Part shown: piece by piece, positions 12,861 to 25,847 of the stretch | Numbering within the stretch: the first letter of the stretch is position 1 | How the letters are laid out: every line of letters starts with the position of its first letter | Assembly: GCF_017654505.1 (NCBI RefSeq) | Contig: NC_054553.1 | Span: 1,850,501-1,914,500 of the forward strand | DNA length: 64,000 nt | Reading direction: 5' to 3' | From: Polyodon spathula | Taxonomy: Eukaryota > Chordata > Actinopteri > Acipenseriformes > Polyodontidae | Made by a program: the position numbers and the translations under genes | Notes under the pieces: generated by a model | What the model saw: the letters and a program-made list of their open reading frames with translations, nothing else | Told to the model about the DNA's origin: nothing | Databases searched by the model: none

Positions 12861-15172
12861 CAAAGCAATTCCTGAAGTAATCGGATGGCAAATATCATAA
12901 TTTAGGTTAACCGTTTAGTTACTAAACTGAAACTGAAACTAAACCTGGCTAATTCCAGACCATGCAAAAAGAGACCCAGACAAATAAGATGAATCATTCA
13001 GACCTGCACAAGTACAAAGATTGGGTATTGCCACAGTACCCACTTCCATCAAGCTGTCTGTTTCTCCCAGCCCCTGATGGTGTGATGTAGCGTCTTTATT
13101 AAATCAGGAGAACCTCAGCGATTGAAAGCATCACTGGGGTCACAGTTCATTGTGGGTTTTTGAGAAACTGCACGAACAAAAAAAAACAATGAATTGACAA
13201 ACCATTGCCATGTCACTGTCACACATACTGAAATACACACGTCTGAAGAGACACCTCACTGAAAGAGAAAGTGAAAGCATTCTGCACTTCTACTCAACGA
13301 ACAACGCTTACTCTGTTCCTTTTAAAATGACTCGGTGATGAAAAAGAACTGTATTCACACCACACCGCTCAGCAACAGGGAACTTCCTTAGTAACAGGAC
13401 CTGTGAAAGCTGTGGAAATAAATAGAGGCACTGTTTATAGGACAAGTGAAAGCCAGCCGCCTTGTTAACGCAAGGCAAGATAAAGTTGTTGTGTCTGAGG
13501 CGGTACAAAACACACAAGGTTTTAGCATCTGAATTTCATAGGCCTTCTTGCAAGGGTCAACTCCCTGCTATCCAAGAAATCTGCAATCACCGTGGGCAGA
13601 GTGGCCTTTTTGAATAGCTCAGTAACTGGAATGCACTGGTCTATACTGGTTTAATGGTTTGAAATACCCTACAACGCACTGGCTAAGAGTGAAGCTGGGT
13701 ACAGGTTGCCACACTACAGGTTTTGTTTGATGCACTTTTGCTATCTTTTGCTCCAAGAAGCTGTAAGAAGATGCATAAGGTTTAAATTCAATTAAATTAA
13801 AAAAAAAAAAAAAAAAAAAATACCTGAAATGACTGATTAAAAATAGTCGCACCAGTGAGATGAGAAAGACCTGTCAGTTGATGCCGGGAATTGGTCTTGC
13901 TGGGAGTGTCCTGAGGGCAGGAGAATAACCATCTGTTTAATCTCCCGGCATTTATTAAAAATATGACTCAGGTTGCAGCCACAAGCTCTTCAGAGAGACT
14001 GTTGCCAACACTTGAAACAATTATGTGGCAAAGGTTGCTTTCCAGACAACTTGAGGGCTTGACTCTGAATCTGCTTCCCTTTCCACTGATTCTGACAGAA
14101 GCAGTTTTAGGCTCCCTGAAGAATGTTATAGCTCTATACACAACGAGTACAGTTCACCTTTGCGGAAAATGTGAGTCTCAAGCTGAAAATAAGAAAAAAA
14201 CTTGAACGGAAAACATGCCTAAAGGCTAGCTCTGTAATCCTGAACCAAAGTGAAGCTGCTGTGAAAAGCACTCTCTCGATCCTTCATCCATATGTTGAGT
14301 TTTATTCACGTCTCACTCCTCACAAAACACTCACTCACACAGAGCTGCCGCTGACAACAGGCAAGACTGATCAAATTTGCCTAAAAACACACAAACAAGT
14401 TGACCCCTATTTATCAAATCGGATTATTGAATTTGCCAAAGGAAAACACATCAGTAGTTGTTAAGAAACTAGTTAAGAAAAATAAACCTTATCTTATTAG
14501 TCTCGTAGCGCTGCAGCCAGAACAGGCTTTGGTAACTTCTATTTTAGGAAGCATACACCCCCAGCCAGTGACTCACATTGCAAAACCGTTAGCCCAGCTG
14601 CCCCTGGTTACACCATCTCTTTCACAGCCTGAACAGAATGCCTTTTACACTGTGCCCTGTACGGCACTTACAAATTTGAAAAATGCCCCAAGCACATCAG
14701 CTCAGGACTGCAGACAGGCTTGTGCACTTGAATGGGCAAAATGAACAGTGCTCCAGGTCATGGAAGAATGAATCTTTCCTTCGTCTCGTTGGAAAAATAA
14801 TAAAGGAAAAACACCGTCACCCAACAGGAGCAAAAGTGATTTTTTTATTGCCGTGGGTGGGAAGTCTGTTGTGTAATTAGACTGGCTACAGGGCAGCTCT
14901 GTCATAAAAGTGAATGAATCACTGGGGTTCAGCTACCTATCAATAGGGTCATTGAGCCGGGCCACACATCGCTGGGTATTAATAGTTCAGAACAAATAAC
15001 TGGGGAATGGCTGCCAGCTTGTGAATCTGAAACTGACACTGCAAAAAAACAAGCAGGGCAGTGTGGGGAGCGGAGCCTGGCCACTGCCAACTCCCAACTC
15101 TCAACACCCTACTCCCAACGCCCTACTCCCAACGCCCTTTTAGGGCGGTCGAGAAAGCGCTCCCCCACCCCG

Positions 15173-15208
15173 CTCCCTCCCTCCCTCCCTCCCTCCCTCC
15201 CCTCCCTT
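15173..15208. repeat. (CCCT)n microsatellite
   Basis: Repeated CTCC units, about 36 bp. Confidence 0.9.
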
Positions 15209-15739
15209 TCAAAGAGTTCCAGACTTTTGTGGGACACTTGAGGAAACTGTTGCAGACACACAGGCATCTATTACACTCTGGAACAGGGAACACCAACACA
15301 GGCTCGACTGACCCACGGAACAGGCTAAACGCTGCAGTGTGTAACCAGTTTAAACCTCGGCAGGAAAGGGTTTTTTGTTTGTTGTTTGTTTGTTTTGTTT
15401 TTTTGTTTATGGGTGTACATTGGAGTCGACTTTAATGATCTAAACAGTCACTGATCTAAATACTGCCCTATTCAAGTCTCTATTGACCCATCTGGTGTTT
15501 TCACATGTATTACCTCGCCAGTTACAATACACATACGGTGACTGGAGGACAAAGCACATGAATAAAGGGGTGTTAAGATCAGCAGCGGTTTAAACAGAGT
15601 GGTCTGTTAATCGCTGGATTGAAAGTCATTAGCCAATGAAAAATGTCCATCTCCATTATGCACTAACAAGGCAAGGCGCAAAGCATTAACAACTTCTAAT
15701 TTGTTAAAGATCATTGTTTACATATACAGTACAAGAAAC

Positions 15740-15783
<44 letters not shown>

Positions 15784-15834
15784 TATTATTATTATTATTA
15801 TTATTATATTATTATTATTATTATTATTATTATA
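15740..15834. repeat. (AAT)n followed directly by (ATT)n
   Basis: About 43 bp of AAT units turn into about 50 bp of ATT units, so the whole tract is an inverted repeat of itself with one small interruption (TATATT) in the second arm. Confidence 0.9.
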
Positions 15835-16489
15835 GCAGCAGCACTGGGTGCTTGCTAATACTGCCCTCTTGTGGTATCAACCAGCAATTAATATTTTACA
15901 ATACTCGTATCAGTAAGTTTATTTTTTATTTATTTTATTACTATCAAGCACTACATGTTTCAACTTTATAAAAAGCTATTTTAAAGACGTGGCGTATATT
16001 TAAACAGTTCTATACACAGCGTTTAAAATGAACACACAGCGCGTCTCTGTGTCCGTATCCCTGCATACGATGCTGCTCAGTCATTCCGTTCCTTGTCGAA
16101 GCATGCAAGTACACTAGTCTAGTTTGAAGCGTACAGCTTGGCTAACCATCCCAACAGTACGCTCAAAGGTATCCCGATCACATAAGTAAATCGTTTTAAT
16201 TGAAATAACTTACGCGCTATCTGAGCTTAATCATCCTTAAGGAGGGTGCATCGTTATTGCGCACAGCGGATATCCGTGGGAGAGCCATGATTTCATTTAA
16301 GTTTTTAAAAACTTTGATTCTATGAAACCCGCAAAGCCACACTGTGTGACTAGTATATTCCTATGCGTGCATCTCCCATTCTGCCATCAGCATACTCACC
16401 TAAATAACCCTAGCCCTGCGAAGCACTAACGTTGAGATAATACAGGCTTCCAGCATACGACATGACAACCGATAAATAAAACAGCAGTT

Positions 16490-16537
16490 AAGAACATAAG
16501 AACATAAGAACATAAGAAAGTTTAAACGAGAGGAGGC
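16490..16537. mobile_element. Truncated SINE-like fragment with GAACATAA repeats
   Basis: Three to four AGAACATA-type units lead into AAGTTTAAACGAGAGGAGGC. I recognise this as the end of an abundant short retroposon family seen in non-teleost ray-finned fish genomes such as gar, sturgeon and paddlefish; full copies continue with a CCATTCGGCCCATC-like stretch, which is absent here. The family assignment is from memory. Confidence 0.55.
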
Positions 16538-16963
16538 TGGAAATTGCGTTTCCGTGTAGTTTTAATAAAGGTTTGCCATTTTATTGTCAAAAAACACGAG
16601 GTCAAATATTAATAATGCACAGTTTTAATAATGGCATTCAACAAATGAACAACATATTTCGATTACATATACATCTAACAGAGTATTACAATGCACCATG
16701 TACATATTAAGCCATTGCAAATCGTACTTAAAATATATTGTTAAATTCTAAACATTGCTAAAAGAACACTGACAGGCATTTTCCACTTTTCACGATTTGT
16801 GCTGCATCCGTTTTCTGCACACGTCCGCAGCAGCAGGGCAGTACAGCACAGTACAGCATGTATTAAGCGAAATTATACTAGCTTTCCTTCTCACACGCAG
16901 GCTGTCACGACTGTGTAGCGGATCTCACGATAAAAACACACACATTTCCACTAGTTTCCTTAC

Positions 16964-17081
16964 CTGCAATCTGCCGGTGGTTTAACTTTCTCCTAAATAT
17001 CCCAAGTGCTTTGTAAGTTGAATCTCTGAGATGGACAGTAAATGATCTTGGCCGAAGCGTTTCCCAGTTCCTGCGGTCCAT
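16964..17081 (-). CDS. Probable first coding exon (39 codons), possible alternative first exon of a STARD8-like gene
   Basis: ATG at 17081 in good context (A at -3, G at +4), with an in-frame TAA two codons upstream, runs 39 codons plus one base to a consensus donor GCAG|GTAAGG at 16964/16963. The peptide starts MDRRNWETLRPRSFTVHL and ends FRRKLNHRQIA, very basic, with no signal peptide. It was not recognised directly. The exon ends in phase 1 with a G. In DLC1 isoforms, different first exons join the SAM-domain exon at a codon read as Gln or Glu, which implies a phase-1 junction (C|AA or G|AA). A phase-1 exon ending in G would therefore read ...QIA-E into a SAM exon. Together with human synteny (STARD8 beyond YIPF6, same orientation) this makes a STARD8 alternative first exon plausible. 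No downstream SAM, RhoGAP or START exon was found before the left edge, so the identity is inference. Confidence 0.5.
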
Positions 17082-17450
17082 GATTTAAAAGTTCTACCAA
17101 ACTTTTCTTCCCTGCTCTTCTCTAAGCTCAGCGCAGCGCTCTCCATACACGGGGCTAGTGTCAGTCACAACACTCATGATCGCTTGTAATCTTGAAAAAC
17201 TCACTTAAACATTGCTCACTTGTTCCAATAATAAGAAGTAAATTAATTTCTCAGTATTTGTATCGTTCTTTCCCCGAGTATAGTGCAAAACCAAAACTCG
17301 ACTTCTATTCTAACGCGCTTCCTCTGCACACACACCGCGGTTTGAATCCAGCAGCTTTGCCTTCACACTAATCGCAGCGGCTTGTGGGATTTTGAGTTTT
17401 TCCCGTCTTACACCACGTCCTTTATTTCCATCATCGGAACACAGTACAGT
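17082..17450 (-). promoter_or_regulatory. Candidate promoter and 5'UTR for the 17.0-kb minus-strand exon
   Basis: The sequence just upstream of the minus-strand ATG at 17081 is richer in G, C and CpG than its AT-rich surroundings, with clusters such as GCGCAGCGCT near 17140, ACGCGCTT near 17312 and CACCGCGG near 17333. That is what a CpG-containing vertebrate first-exon promoter looks like. No TATA box at a sensible place was identified and the transcription start is unknown. Confidence 0.35.
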
Positions 17451-17785
17451 CCTTTATTGAATCATTTTTTGTAAGTGTTGGTAGTCCCTGTTAGCCTATA
17501 ATAGCCTTTGATAATATCATTGATAGGATTGAATTGGGTTATGTTGATTCTGCTGTTATGTATACTGTTTGGTGAAATAAATAAATAGATAGATGTTTAT
17601 ATATATATAGTTGTTTATTAATTAATTCATTTGAGTTAGCTATTGTATTGTTTTTTAAACTGATTTTCATACAGAAAATGAATGAGTTCATTACTACGAT
17701 ACAATTTTTTTTCTTGCTAATGATCAGTTTATATATTCTCCTAATTGTTGTATATTTTTCCTTCATAGTTTTCAATATCTTTAAC

Positions 17786-17857
<72 letters not shown>
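17786..17857. repeat. (AAT)n microsatellite
   Basis: About 72 bp of AAT units. Confidence 0.95.
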
Positions 17858-18305
17858 GGGGAAGCAGCAAAGAGGTAATTAGTGGACCAATCAGACTAAT
17901 TTTATAACACATATACTGTTGTTTGAATATTTGAAATGTAAGTTTAAAAACAGTTTTTAAAAGGTATTACGATAGGATATGGTGTCTTGAAGAGGATAGG
18001 GCCGTAACATTGATTTAGTTTAGTTTAGTTTATTAATGTTGGGTCAAGGCCAGCACAAGTACATCCCAGCAGTGCAGAACTAATACAAAGAGGAACTGAG
18101 GAATCAGTAAGCAAGATATTTCTCCAGTGCAGTGGGAGTCAGGGATCTGCCCACAACAGTTCTGTTGTATGTCATGAGTAGACGTGACTAACCACAATGC
18201 CGTGTCACATGCCCCCATGCCACATGATATGTATGACATCCAAGCAGTCTGTTGTACCAGGGAACTTTTGACAAGCTGTGTATATATTGCTGGCAGCACT
18301 ACAGG

Positions 18306-18327
18306 TGGGAGGGGGGAGGGGGGAGGG
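18306..18327 (+). repeat. G-rich tract with quadruplex pattern
   Basis: Four G-runs of at least three separated by single A bases (GGGAGGGGGGAGGGGGGAGGG), fitting the standard G-quadruplex pattern with very short loops. Confidence 0.8.
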
Positions 18328-20210
18328 TGTCTACAAAGTCATCTGTCCACCTACCACTGCTGCTGTGGAAAATCAACACACATTCACAACCATGAGTGCT
18401 GACAGGTGGGACTTAGCTGATTTTAACAATACCCTAATGGGACACCTGGGAGCTGGAGTCAACTCCTAGCATGTGCTGGCAGTCAGTTACACTGTGTTGC
18501 GATTCTATAAATATGCATAAGAGGAGCCTTTACAGAACCCTACACACAGACACAACACACACACATGCACACCCGCCACGCTGAACAGAATGGCCTGGTT
18601 CTGTTTTTAAGATAAAGCAATGTGAAGGCACGTGTTTAAATGTAATATTTTAAAGTCTTTTTTCATTAAAGTTTGACAACAACAAAAAAAAAAGATATTC
18701 ACATGGGGAGTATTGTTTTAAAACAATTAATATTTGTTTTCTACAACCAGGTGCTTGAAAAGTTGCCAGAAGGTTTCTTTGTGTTTCTGCCAACATGGTG
18801 TGATATTGTGAAGCCCGTTCTGTGAAATATCCACTGGACTCTGTGTCTGATTGTTCTGGGTGATACATACACAGAAAGCTCCATGTTTCACAACAGTCTA
18901 AGTGAAAGTCAGACCTGAGAAGAGCAGCTTGTAGTTTAACTCCATTGCGACTCCTCGTAGTGCTGCCTGGGTCAGGGCTGTGCACTCAGAGAGGCACATA
19001 TCTCTCAACAGGCTTCCACTGACTAGGCTAAGGAAATGGAGACACAGTGGGTTCGCTTGTTCTTTAGGTGCGGTTACATATCAAGTATATGTATGATTTT
19101 TATAGGGGCCACTTTAATTAGGGAGCATTAGGAAAGGGGAATGCATATGGGCGCTCGGATCATCTGTGCCCGAGACTGCAAATGCAACTGAGAAATCAAG
19201 GGCTTGTGCATCAGGTGGCTGTAAGGAATGGCAACCACCCTTAGAGATTTGTGATTGACTGTGTGTGGTCAGAAACCAGTGCAGATTGACAGGGGAAGGC
19301 AATAGATGCAAAGGAATGTGGCATGTAAAGGACGTCAATCGATCTACCTGTAACTACAATCGCTGAATGCAGGTAAGGAGCAAGCAGCATGGACTGGAGG
19401 GAGTTGGGCAGGACACTGAGGGTGTGGCCATAAATGCCTCTAGTGGAAAATAAATTGATATTGTGACTTTGGAAAGTTAATCTCCCCAATAGGTACAGTT
19501 CTATTTTATGAAATGCTCCCTCATTATTACAATATTTGGTTTGGTTCATTCGCAGTTAGGTCATGTATACGGTTGATTGGAATGGTTTTTAATAATTGAC
19601 TTTCTTTTTTTTTTTGACACGTAAGTCAGATTGAAAAAATAAACTGCAACATAATTGTAATCAATAAAAAAAAATTAAATTCAGCAATTATGCATCAAAA
19701 ACACAAATGCAAAATGAAACCGAGGAGCATACTGAATAAATTCAAACTGCTCCTTTTCCAGCAGCTGTTCTGAGCTCCGCTGTGAGTTACAGTTTAACCT
19801 GGTGGTGATGCTATCTCTCCTGGGCTTGGCCAGCAGTGTCGGGTTATTTTTTAAAAGGACTCTTACTTAGTTCGCCAGGCAATTGAATGACTCTAATCAA
19901 ACACTAGAGCTCAGTGCTCTGTGAGAAGATTCCCAAGACAGTGTGTCAGTGCGCTGTTTCCTGGCAGTCCCAGTCCAGTCATTGAGGGTTCATCCCTCGG
20001 GGTCTCAGTCTGGACAATACAAACATGGAGTCGTGGATTCCGCCTCACCAGGGCAGGAAGTTGTTGCAAGGTTAACTGCAGTCTCGAAATGCCCTGTGTC
20101 ACATGTCTGGGATTTCAGACTGCGGACAAAGAGCTGGGAATTCTGGGTACTCGGACAGGAGCAATGGCTGAGTGGAAATGGATTGCTGGAGTGCCTCTCT
20201 TGCTTTGAGA

Positions 20211-20487
20211 GAATAAAAGGGGATTGGAGGGGCTTGTGACTGGGTTAGAATTATTCACCAGGGATCTCCCCCTGGCTCTCTGACTGTTATTATAATAAGA
20301 GGAGATTGGAGGGCCTTGTGACTGGGTTAGAATTATTCACCAGGGATCTCCCCCTGGCTCTCTGACTGTTATTATAATAAGAGGAGATTGAAGGGGCTTG
20401 TGACTGGGTTAGAATTATTCACCAGGGATCTTCCCCTGGCTCTCTGAGTGTTATTATAATAAGAGGAGATTGGAGGGGCTTGTGACT
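20211..20487. repeat. 82-bp minisatellite, about 3.4 copies
   Basis: The word GATTG[GA]AGG recurs at 20222, 20304, 20386 and 20468, an exact 82-bp period. Units share CTTGTGACTGGGTTAGAAT and CTCTCTGA[CG]TGTTATTATA. Copies differ at only a few positions, so the array is young or homogenised. Copy 4 is truncated after TTGTGACT. Confidence 0.95.
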
Positions 20488-22835
20488 AAATGAAACAGTT
20501 GACCACAACCTACAGCAGCTTGCGAGATTTGCCTGTGTATCACAGGTCTGACACAATCCAGAGGGGTCTCTGTTGACCACCCTTAGAACAGGAAGATCCA
20601 GGAATCTTCTGGGATCTCCAGTCACATCCGAATTAGCATGATCCCAATCTCTGACCAGGCTCCCATGTGAATAACATGCTAAAGTTCTTTTTTTCCCAAT
20701 TCATTTAGAATAAGATTTAATTTCCCAGTAAGAACAAGGCTTCTTAATTTCTCATAACTGAAATTCAAGACAGTATGAGAGCCTGACAAGTCTGCCAGGC
20801 CTGTTCCTCATATCTGGGATTCCTTTTTGTTTTGTATGAAGTCTCTTCTGAAACAGCACTGTTTGCAGAAAGACAATCTCAGGGTAAATGAAAACACAGC
20901 CCTTGATCTGATCCTTTTCCTCATTTGCAATGAAAACTCAAGCAGCTTCCTCAATGAAAGCTCACTTCCCCTAGAGCAGCCACACTGCCTCTGCACAATG
21001 GTATCAGCAGTTTGTTTTTACTTCTCAGCCACAGGGGAATCACATGATTTCACAATAATATAAAATCCATACTGTACATATACCACTTAACAATTTAAAA
21101 AATCACCAATAACAATTCAGTCTTTGCTGTGTACAGGCGATTTGACAACACTTTTTACGTTTACATTTTTTAGCATAAACAAGCAAGACTATATAGCACG
21201 TCTAGGCAATGCCATGTGAACTAACAGATGATATTCTACAGATATTTATAGATCAAACACAGAAGAAGAAGTTCATTCACCATCTATAGTTATTTGTTTT
21301 CTTCTCAATCTCCTTAGAATCATTTTGTCAAGCTGTATGATCGGTAAAGAAGTTCCATACTTAAATTTCTATCTGGATAAGCGCAAGCCTTTTGATTTCT
21401 TCCATCGAACTTTCCTGCTGAAGCGCCTCACAGCTGGAACAAGTGTGTCCATCATCAGGGGAGATCTCATTGGCTTCAGTATTACATGAGCTGTACCTGG
21501 CTAAGAGGGGCCACATCCTTCCTACAGGCTTCTGAGCCCACAGTGCTCTGTCTGTTTTCCTCTCTTTCAAAGCAGACTAGTCTTTTAAATTCTGATGAAG
21601 GCAAAAAAAGTAAATCATATTAGCTCTCCTCCAGCCCTGTACAGCTATTTACAAAGCAACACATTTCCTGCTCATGTTGTTCAAACTCAGAGCAATGTTC
21701 AGTCATTAGTCCCAGACAGCCAGTTCAAAAGTTGTGCAAAGGTACTCCGTTCTTGACATTTGATGTCAAAGGAGAATTCTTCAGGGTGCCTTCTATATGT
21801 ACTCAATTTACCATATTACAAATTACATATGTTTACTAAATACTGGTATATAATAGACAGCATCCTGTAGCCAAGCCGAATGACTGATCTGTTTGAAGAC
21901 AGATGCAGAGTGGAAGCTACGCAAACTGACTTTTTAGTCAAATCCAGTACCTTAAAAAGAGAAATACACCAAAACCTTGTTCTATATTAGCTTGAGCTTC
22001 AGGGAACAATCAGTGTAGTGCATTTGGAGTCTTTCACGCCAGTAAAGTTTCAGAATTGCATTAGTAGTGAAGTGATTAACGCCCTGTGGCTGCCCATCAC
22101 CCTCTCCAGCCCCCTTACTCTACAGCCAGGAATGGGATTTTCCACAGAGGCATTGCCAAGTGACCTAGCTAGCCCCACTGATACTTGCCAAGAAAGAATT
22201 CAGGGGTTATTCTGCTTCCTGTTTTTTCTTTCATGCATGGCCCCTGAAGACAAACTCCTCTGGTTTTCCCAGAGGAAAGAGAACCAGTCACAAAAGTCCA
22301 AAATGTTTTTGTTTTTGTTTTTTTGGGGTTTTTTTTCCAGCACTCAGATCTAAATGCAAATGCCTGGAGGTCAGAGTTTGGACCATGACACCAATTCCTG
22401 TGCTCAAAAATAAACGCGATTCTATTTAAATAAAGGGTCTCATTGACTTGTGCCATTTAAGAGGCCATGAGCTCCCTGACCCCAATCTATCCACCCATCA
22501 GATTAGCAGTGCTGAAGGAAGTAGGGTTAGGAGGTGGATTCAGTCCTGAAACACAGATGCTTTTATGAGTTGCAATATCCCAGCTCTGTGGCACTTCCAG
22601 ATGTAGGAGGATAAGCCCCAATACATCACTGTGTTAAAAGACAGAAGCTCATGGTGGAAAACAAATATATCTACCCACACCCCTGGAAATACGGAAGGGA
22701 TGTCCATGTCGAGCCAAGAAATAATTCTGATTTTAAAACTGCCCCAAGAGACAAGAGTCTCAGTACGTGCAAAGTGCTTTTTATAAAAATAACTAACAAA
22801 TGCAAAAACAAAAAACTAAAATGCATTTAAAAATG

Positions 22836-22869
<34 letters not shown>

Positions 22870-22949
22870 ATTTCCTTCTCTCAATCTCTTCTCTCTCCCT
22901 CCCTCCCTCTTGTTCTCTCTCTTTCTCTACCTCTCTCACTCTTTCTTCA
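22836..22949. repeat. Pyrimidine tract: (C)n, (CT)n, (CCCT)n
   Basis: About 114 bp, almost wholly pyrimidine on the plus strand, starting with 11 C, then about 11 CT units, then mixed CTCTC/CCCT. Apparent poly-Ser/Leu frames here are repeat artefacts. Confidence 0.9.
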
Positions 22950-25815
22950 ACAGGGTGTTGGTGTTTATTTAGGAAAAAAAAATCCCCCCCACAAAGTCTT
23001 CTCTGAACATTTCTGAGCACGTGGCTGCTAATTAGTAAGTGCCACTATATAATCACAGCAGCAAAGTAAATGCCAATTTAAACATCAGGCATGCATTTTG
23101 TGAAACTCATTTTCAAGAGTGCTAGAATTCAAATGGGTGTCTATTAAGAAATCCTTAATATGGTTCATACAGTGTCCATTTTAAACATGTACTTGACTCT
23201 TCAAGTGATGTGAGAGGAAAAACCAAAGCAGATTCTTCAAACACAGTTACCCCACTGTTGGGCTGTTGCATGTTTCCATTGACCACAATGTTTCCATTAC
23301 CCCAGTCAGAAGTCAAGAAGCAGAAACACCCTTTTTGATCCCCAGCCAGGAACATGAACACAGTATCGCCCTTCTTTAAGGATTTCAACACAGCTTGTTC
23401 CAAAGTTTGGTGACAGTAAATGTTCATTAAAACAAAACCAACAGGCGTCTGATCTCCAGCTACACAACAGCTGTCTGCAAACTTTTAATTCCACCCTAAG
23501 AATCAGTGACAACACACTGTTAATGTCAAGTGAAGAGTACTTACTCTGTACCTATCTTTTAAACATATAAAAATGCTATCCATATATCTGTCTGACACAA
23601 CCAGCATTTTCAAAATAATTTTCAGAATACACTGTATGCAGGGTGCCAGCTTTGATGAGCAGGAATGACCCCCTCTCGCTGAGAATCTTACTATTCTATG
23701 CCCATACAATGGCATAAAGAACAAACACATGTTTCCCACAAAACCATTTTTAACCATTTAAGGACCAGGCCAGAATCAGGATTTATTCCCAAACCCCCTC
23801 TAACATGTAAAAAAAAGAGTTTCTATAGCAACCCTACGGCAGCCTAGCAGCAGCATAAACACCTTGAACAGGTCCCCATCCCCACCAGCCCCATTCCCAG
23901 CCTCTACCCTCCACCCCATGTGGAGAAAGACAATTACTCACCGGCATCTTTTCTATCCCACAGCGAAGGAAGCCCCTGAAAAAACAAACACAGAGAACGC
24001 GGTAAGACACCCTGGTTTTATTTGTATTGATAATCTTGTAAAAATTACGATTTGGTGTGCATATCAGTGATCTCTTCCCCCTTGAAATGGTGAGTTCATC
24101 AAAAGAGTTTTGTGAAAAAATATCTCACACCCTCACTGTTTCCGAGGGAGGACATTATTGGTGCACACCCAAAGTGTACCGCTAGTGGTCATTCTTTTAC
24201 TAGCCTTATTACTAAGAAAAAAAATATGCCGGTAACTTTATGAAATATATCAACTGGAGAAACCAATTAAAAGCGTGTATCATGAGTTAATAAAACAGAG
24301 AAATTCAGAGGGTATCCCTTTAATCTTTTTAGAGACAATTGCATACCACACCTGATGTTTTATGTTATGCATCACCATAACTGAAAAAGAGAAACCCAGA
24401 AACATAGATGTTTCAGTGTCTGTTGTGGCAGCTGTGAATAAACGGCTAGCTGTAATGTGTTGCTTCAATTTGATCCAGTTGCATGGCTTGTTTGAACGGT
24501 ATCCCTGTGGTTTAGCTGATACCTTCCTGCTCACACTGATACGATCAGCATTCTACCCAGCAGCTCACTGAGCTCTTACTCTAACCATTGTGTCTATTTT
24601 TAGTACTTTCACTGGGTGTCTCAGTACCACCCATCCCACATCTTTTATTACAGTGCTTGGAGTTTTGTTTTCTTCTAATGTGGTCAGACATTCTGTATAA
24701 CAGTATTTATAAACAGCTCACAAAAATGATTTCACAAACCCGCCTCTTCTGAAGCCAGCTCCATAGACACCCATGCCTATATCTAGAAACATCTTCATTG
24801 TAGTATTCTTTTAAATCTTCTTTTTCTGACTGTAAATCGTACACTATACTCTGCCACATTGAGCTGTTTCAGAATTCACCCCCCTAGATTGGCACGACAC
24901 ACAAAAACACATAGCAACAGAACCATAACTGCGTTAAACAAAGTGATATTTAACTTTTTTGTTTTGTTTTTTTACTCATGAGTTTATGCAGCGCTAGCTT
25001 TAGATAGTTTAGCGGTTTGCTAAGAACTCCACGTGTGGTCTGGTAGCCTTTAGGATTCATTATCCCAGTTGGAATGGTAAATTCCGAGCCTTTACAATCT
25101 TAAGATGGAGCTCCTTTGTATTTTTATATGTATATATATTGAGATTGTTAAACTCGGGCTTGTGTGTTCTGTATCTTTAAATTACCAGCGGTGGACAATG
25201 TCACAATACAGGTCTCTTCAATATTATCCTAAATAATACCTTCATACTAAAAAACTACAGCAGTTCATGCACCTCACAGGCAAAGACAAACATGTTTCAT
25301 GATCTTTCTGTTTTTATCTACCTCTTAAATGTTAAACATGTAAAAGAATAAAAGAAACGTTTAATTTTGTAATATTGTATTATATTACTGTTCCATTTCT
25401 TCACAGTGGAGATCTTTCTGATCTCCTCTGGTGCTTTTCTGACCCGTCAATTGTAAACAGATGTCTTCTTGGATGACATCCACAGATTCCAGGGTTAATT
25501 TTAGATCCCGTTTTATAGAAGACCGATTTTCCCACGTTTTCTAGCTTGTGTTTGACGTCAAAGGCAGGTCTTTCCAATCCAAAGGAATTAACCTTTGCTA
25601 TAAATTCCCAGAAATAAAAAACAAAGGAATCTGTCAGACTTAGCCTTACATGACATGTGACTGGTCAGGCGAGGAATGTCAAAGAAGCAGCACCCTCTTC
25701 TTTTCACAAACTGTCATTGTGTCGTTGTGTAATATACACATGCTGCGTTGTACTGTGCTGTACACTTGTGCCAGTTGTGTGTCAACAAAGAAGCAACTGT
25801 TCTGAAATGCTGGGT

Positions 25816-25847
25816 TTTTTTGTTTGTTTGTTTGTTTGTTTGTTTTT
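25816..25847. repeat. (GTTT)n microsatellite
   Basis: About six TTTG units flanked by T-runs. Confidence 0.85.

Larger units (their letters stand above)
1..16963. other. Left noncoding region, mostly featureless apart from repeats
   Basis: No open frame here exceeds 135 codons and none shows a recognisable domain. It holds (ATT)n, (TA)n, poly-A, (AAAT)n, (CCCT)n and (AAT)n(ATT)n simple repeats, a GC-richer repeat-like block near 12.05-12.86 kb and a SINE-like fragment at 16490. If the 17.0-kb exon belongs to a gene running left, this is its first intron. The longest minus-strand frame, 1353-946, contains a short segment bracketed by good acceptor and donor matches (about 1083-1014) but encodes nothing recognisable. 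Confidence 0.5.

Noticed and set aside
14171..14744. Overlapping plus-strand frames of 97 and 114 codons
   Set aside because: No domain, no splice sites consistent with an exon, composition like noncoding DNA.
21361..21570. Minus-strand frame with HTCSSC and EEIKRLALIQIEI, slightly like a TGF-beta-family propeptide start
   Set aside because: No signal peptide, a stop codon directly after the motif and no usable donor; likely coincidence.
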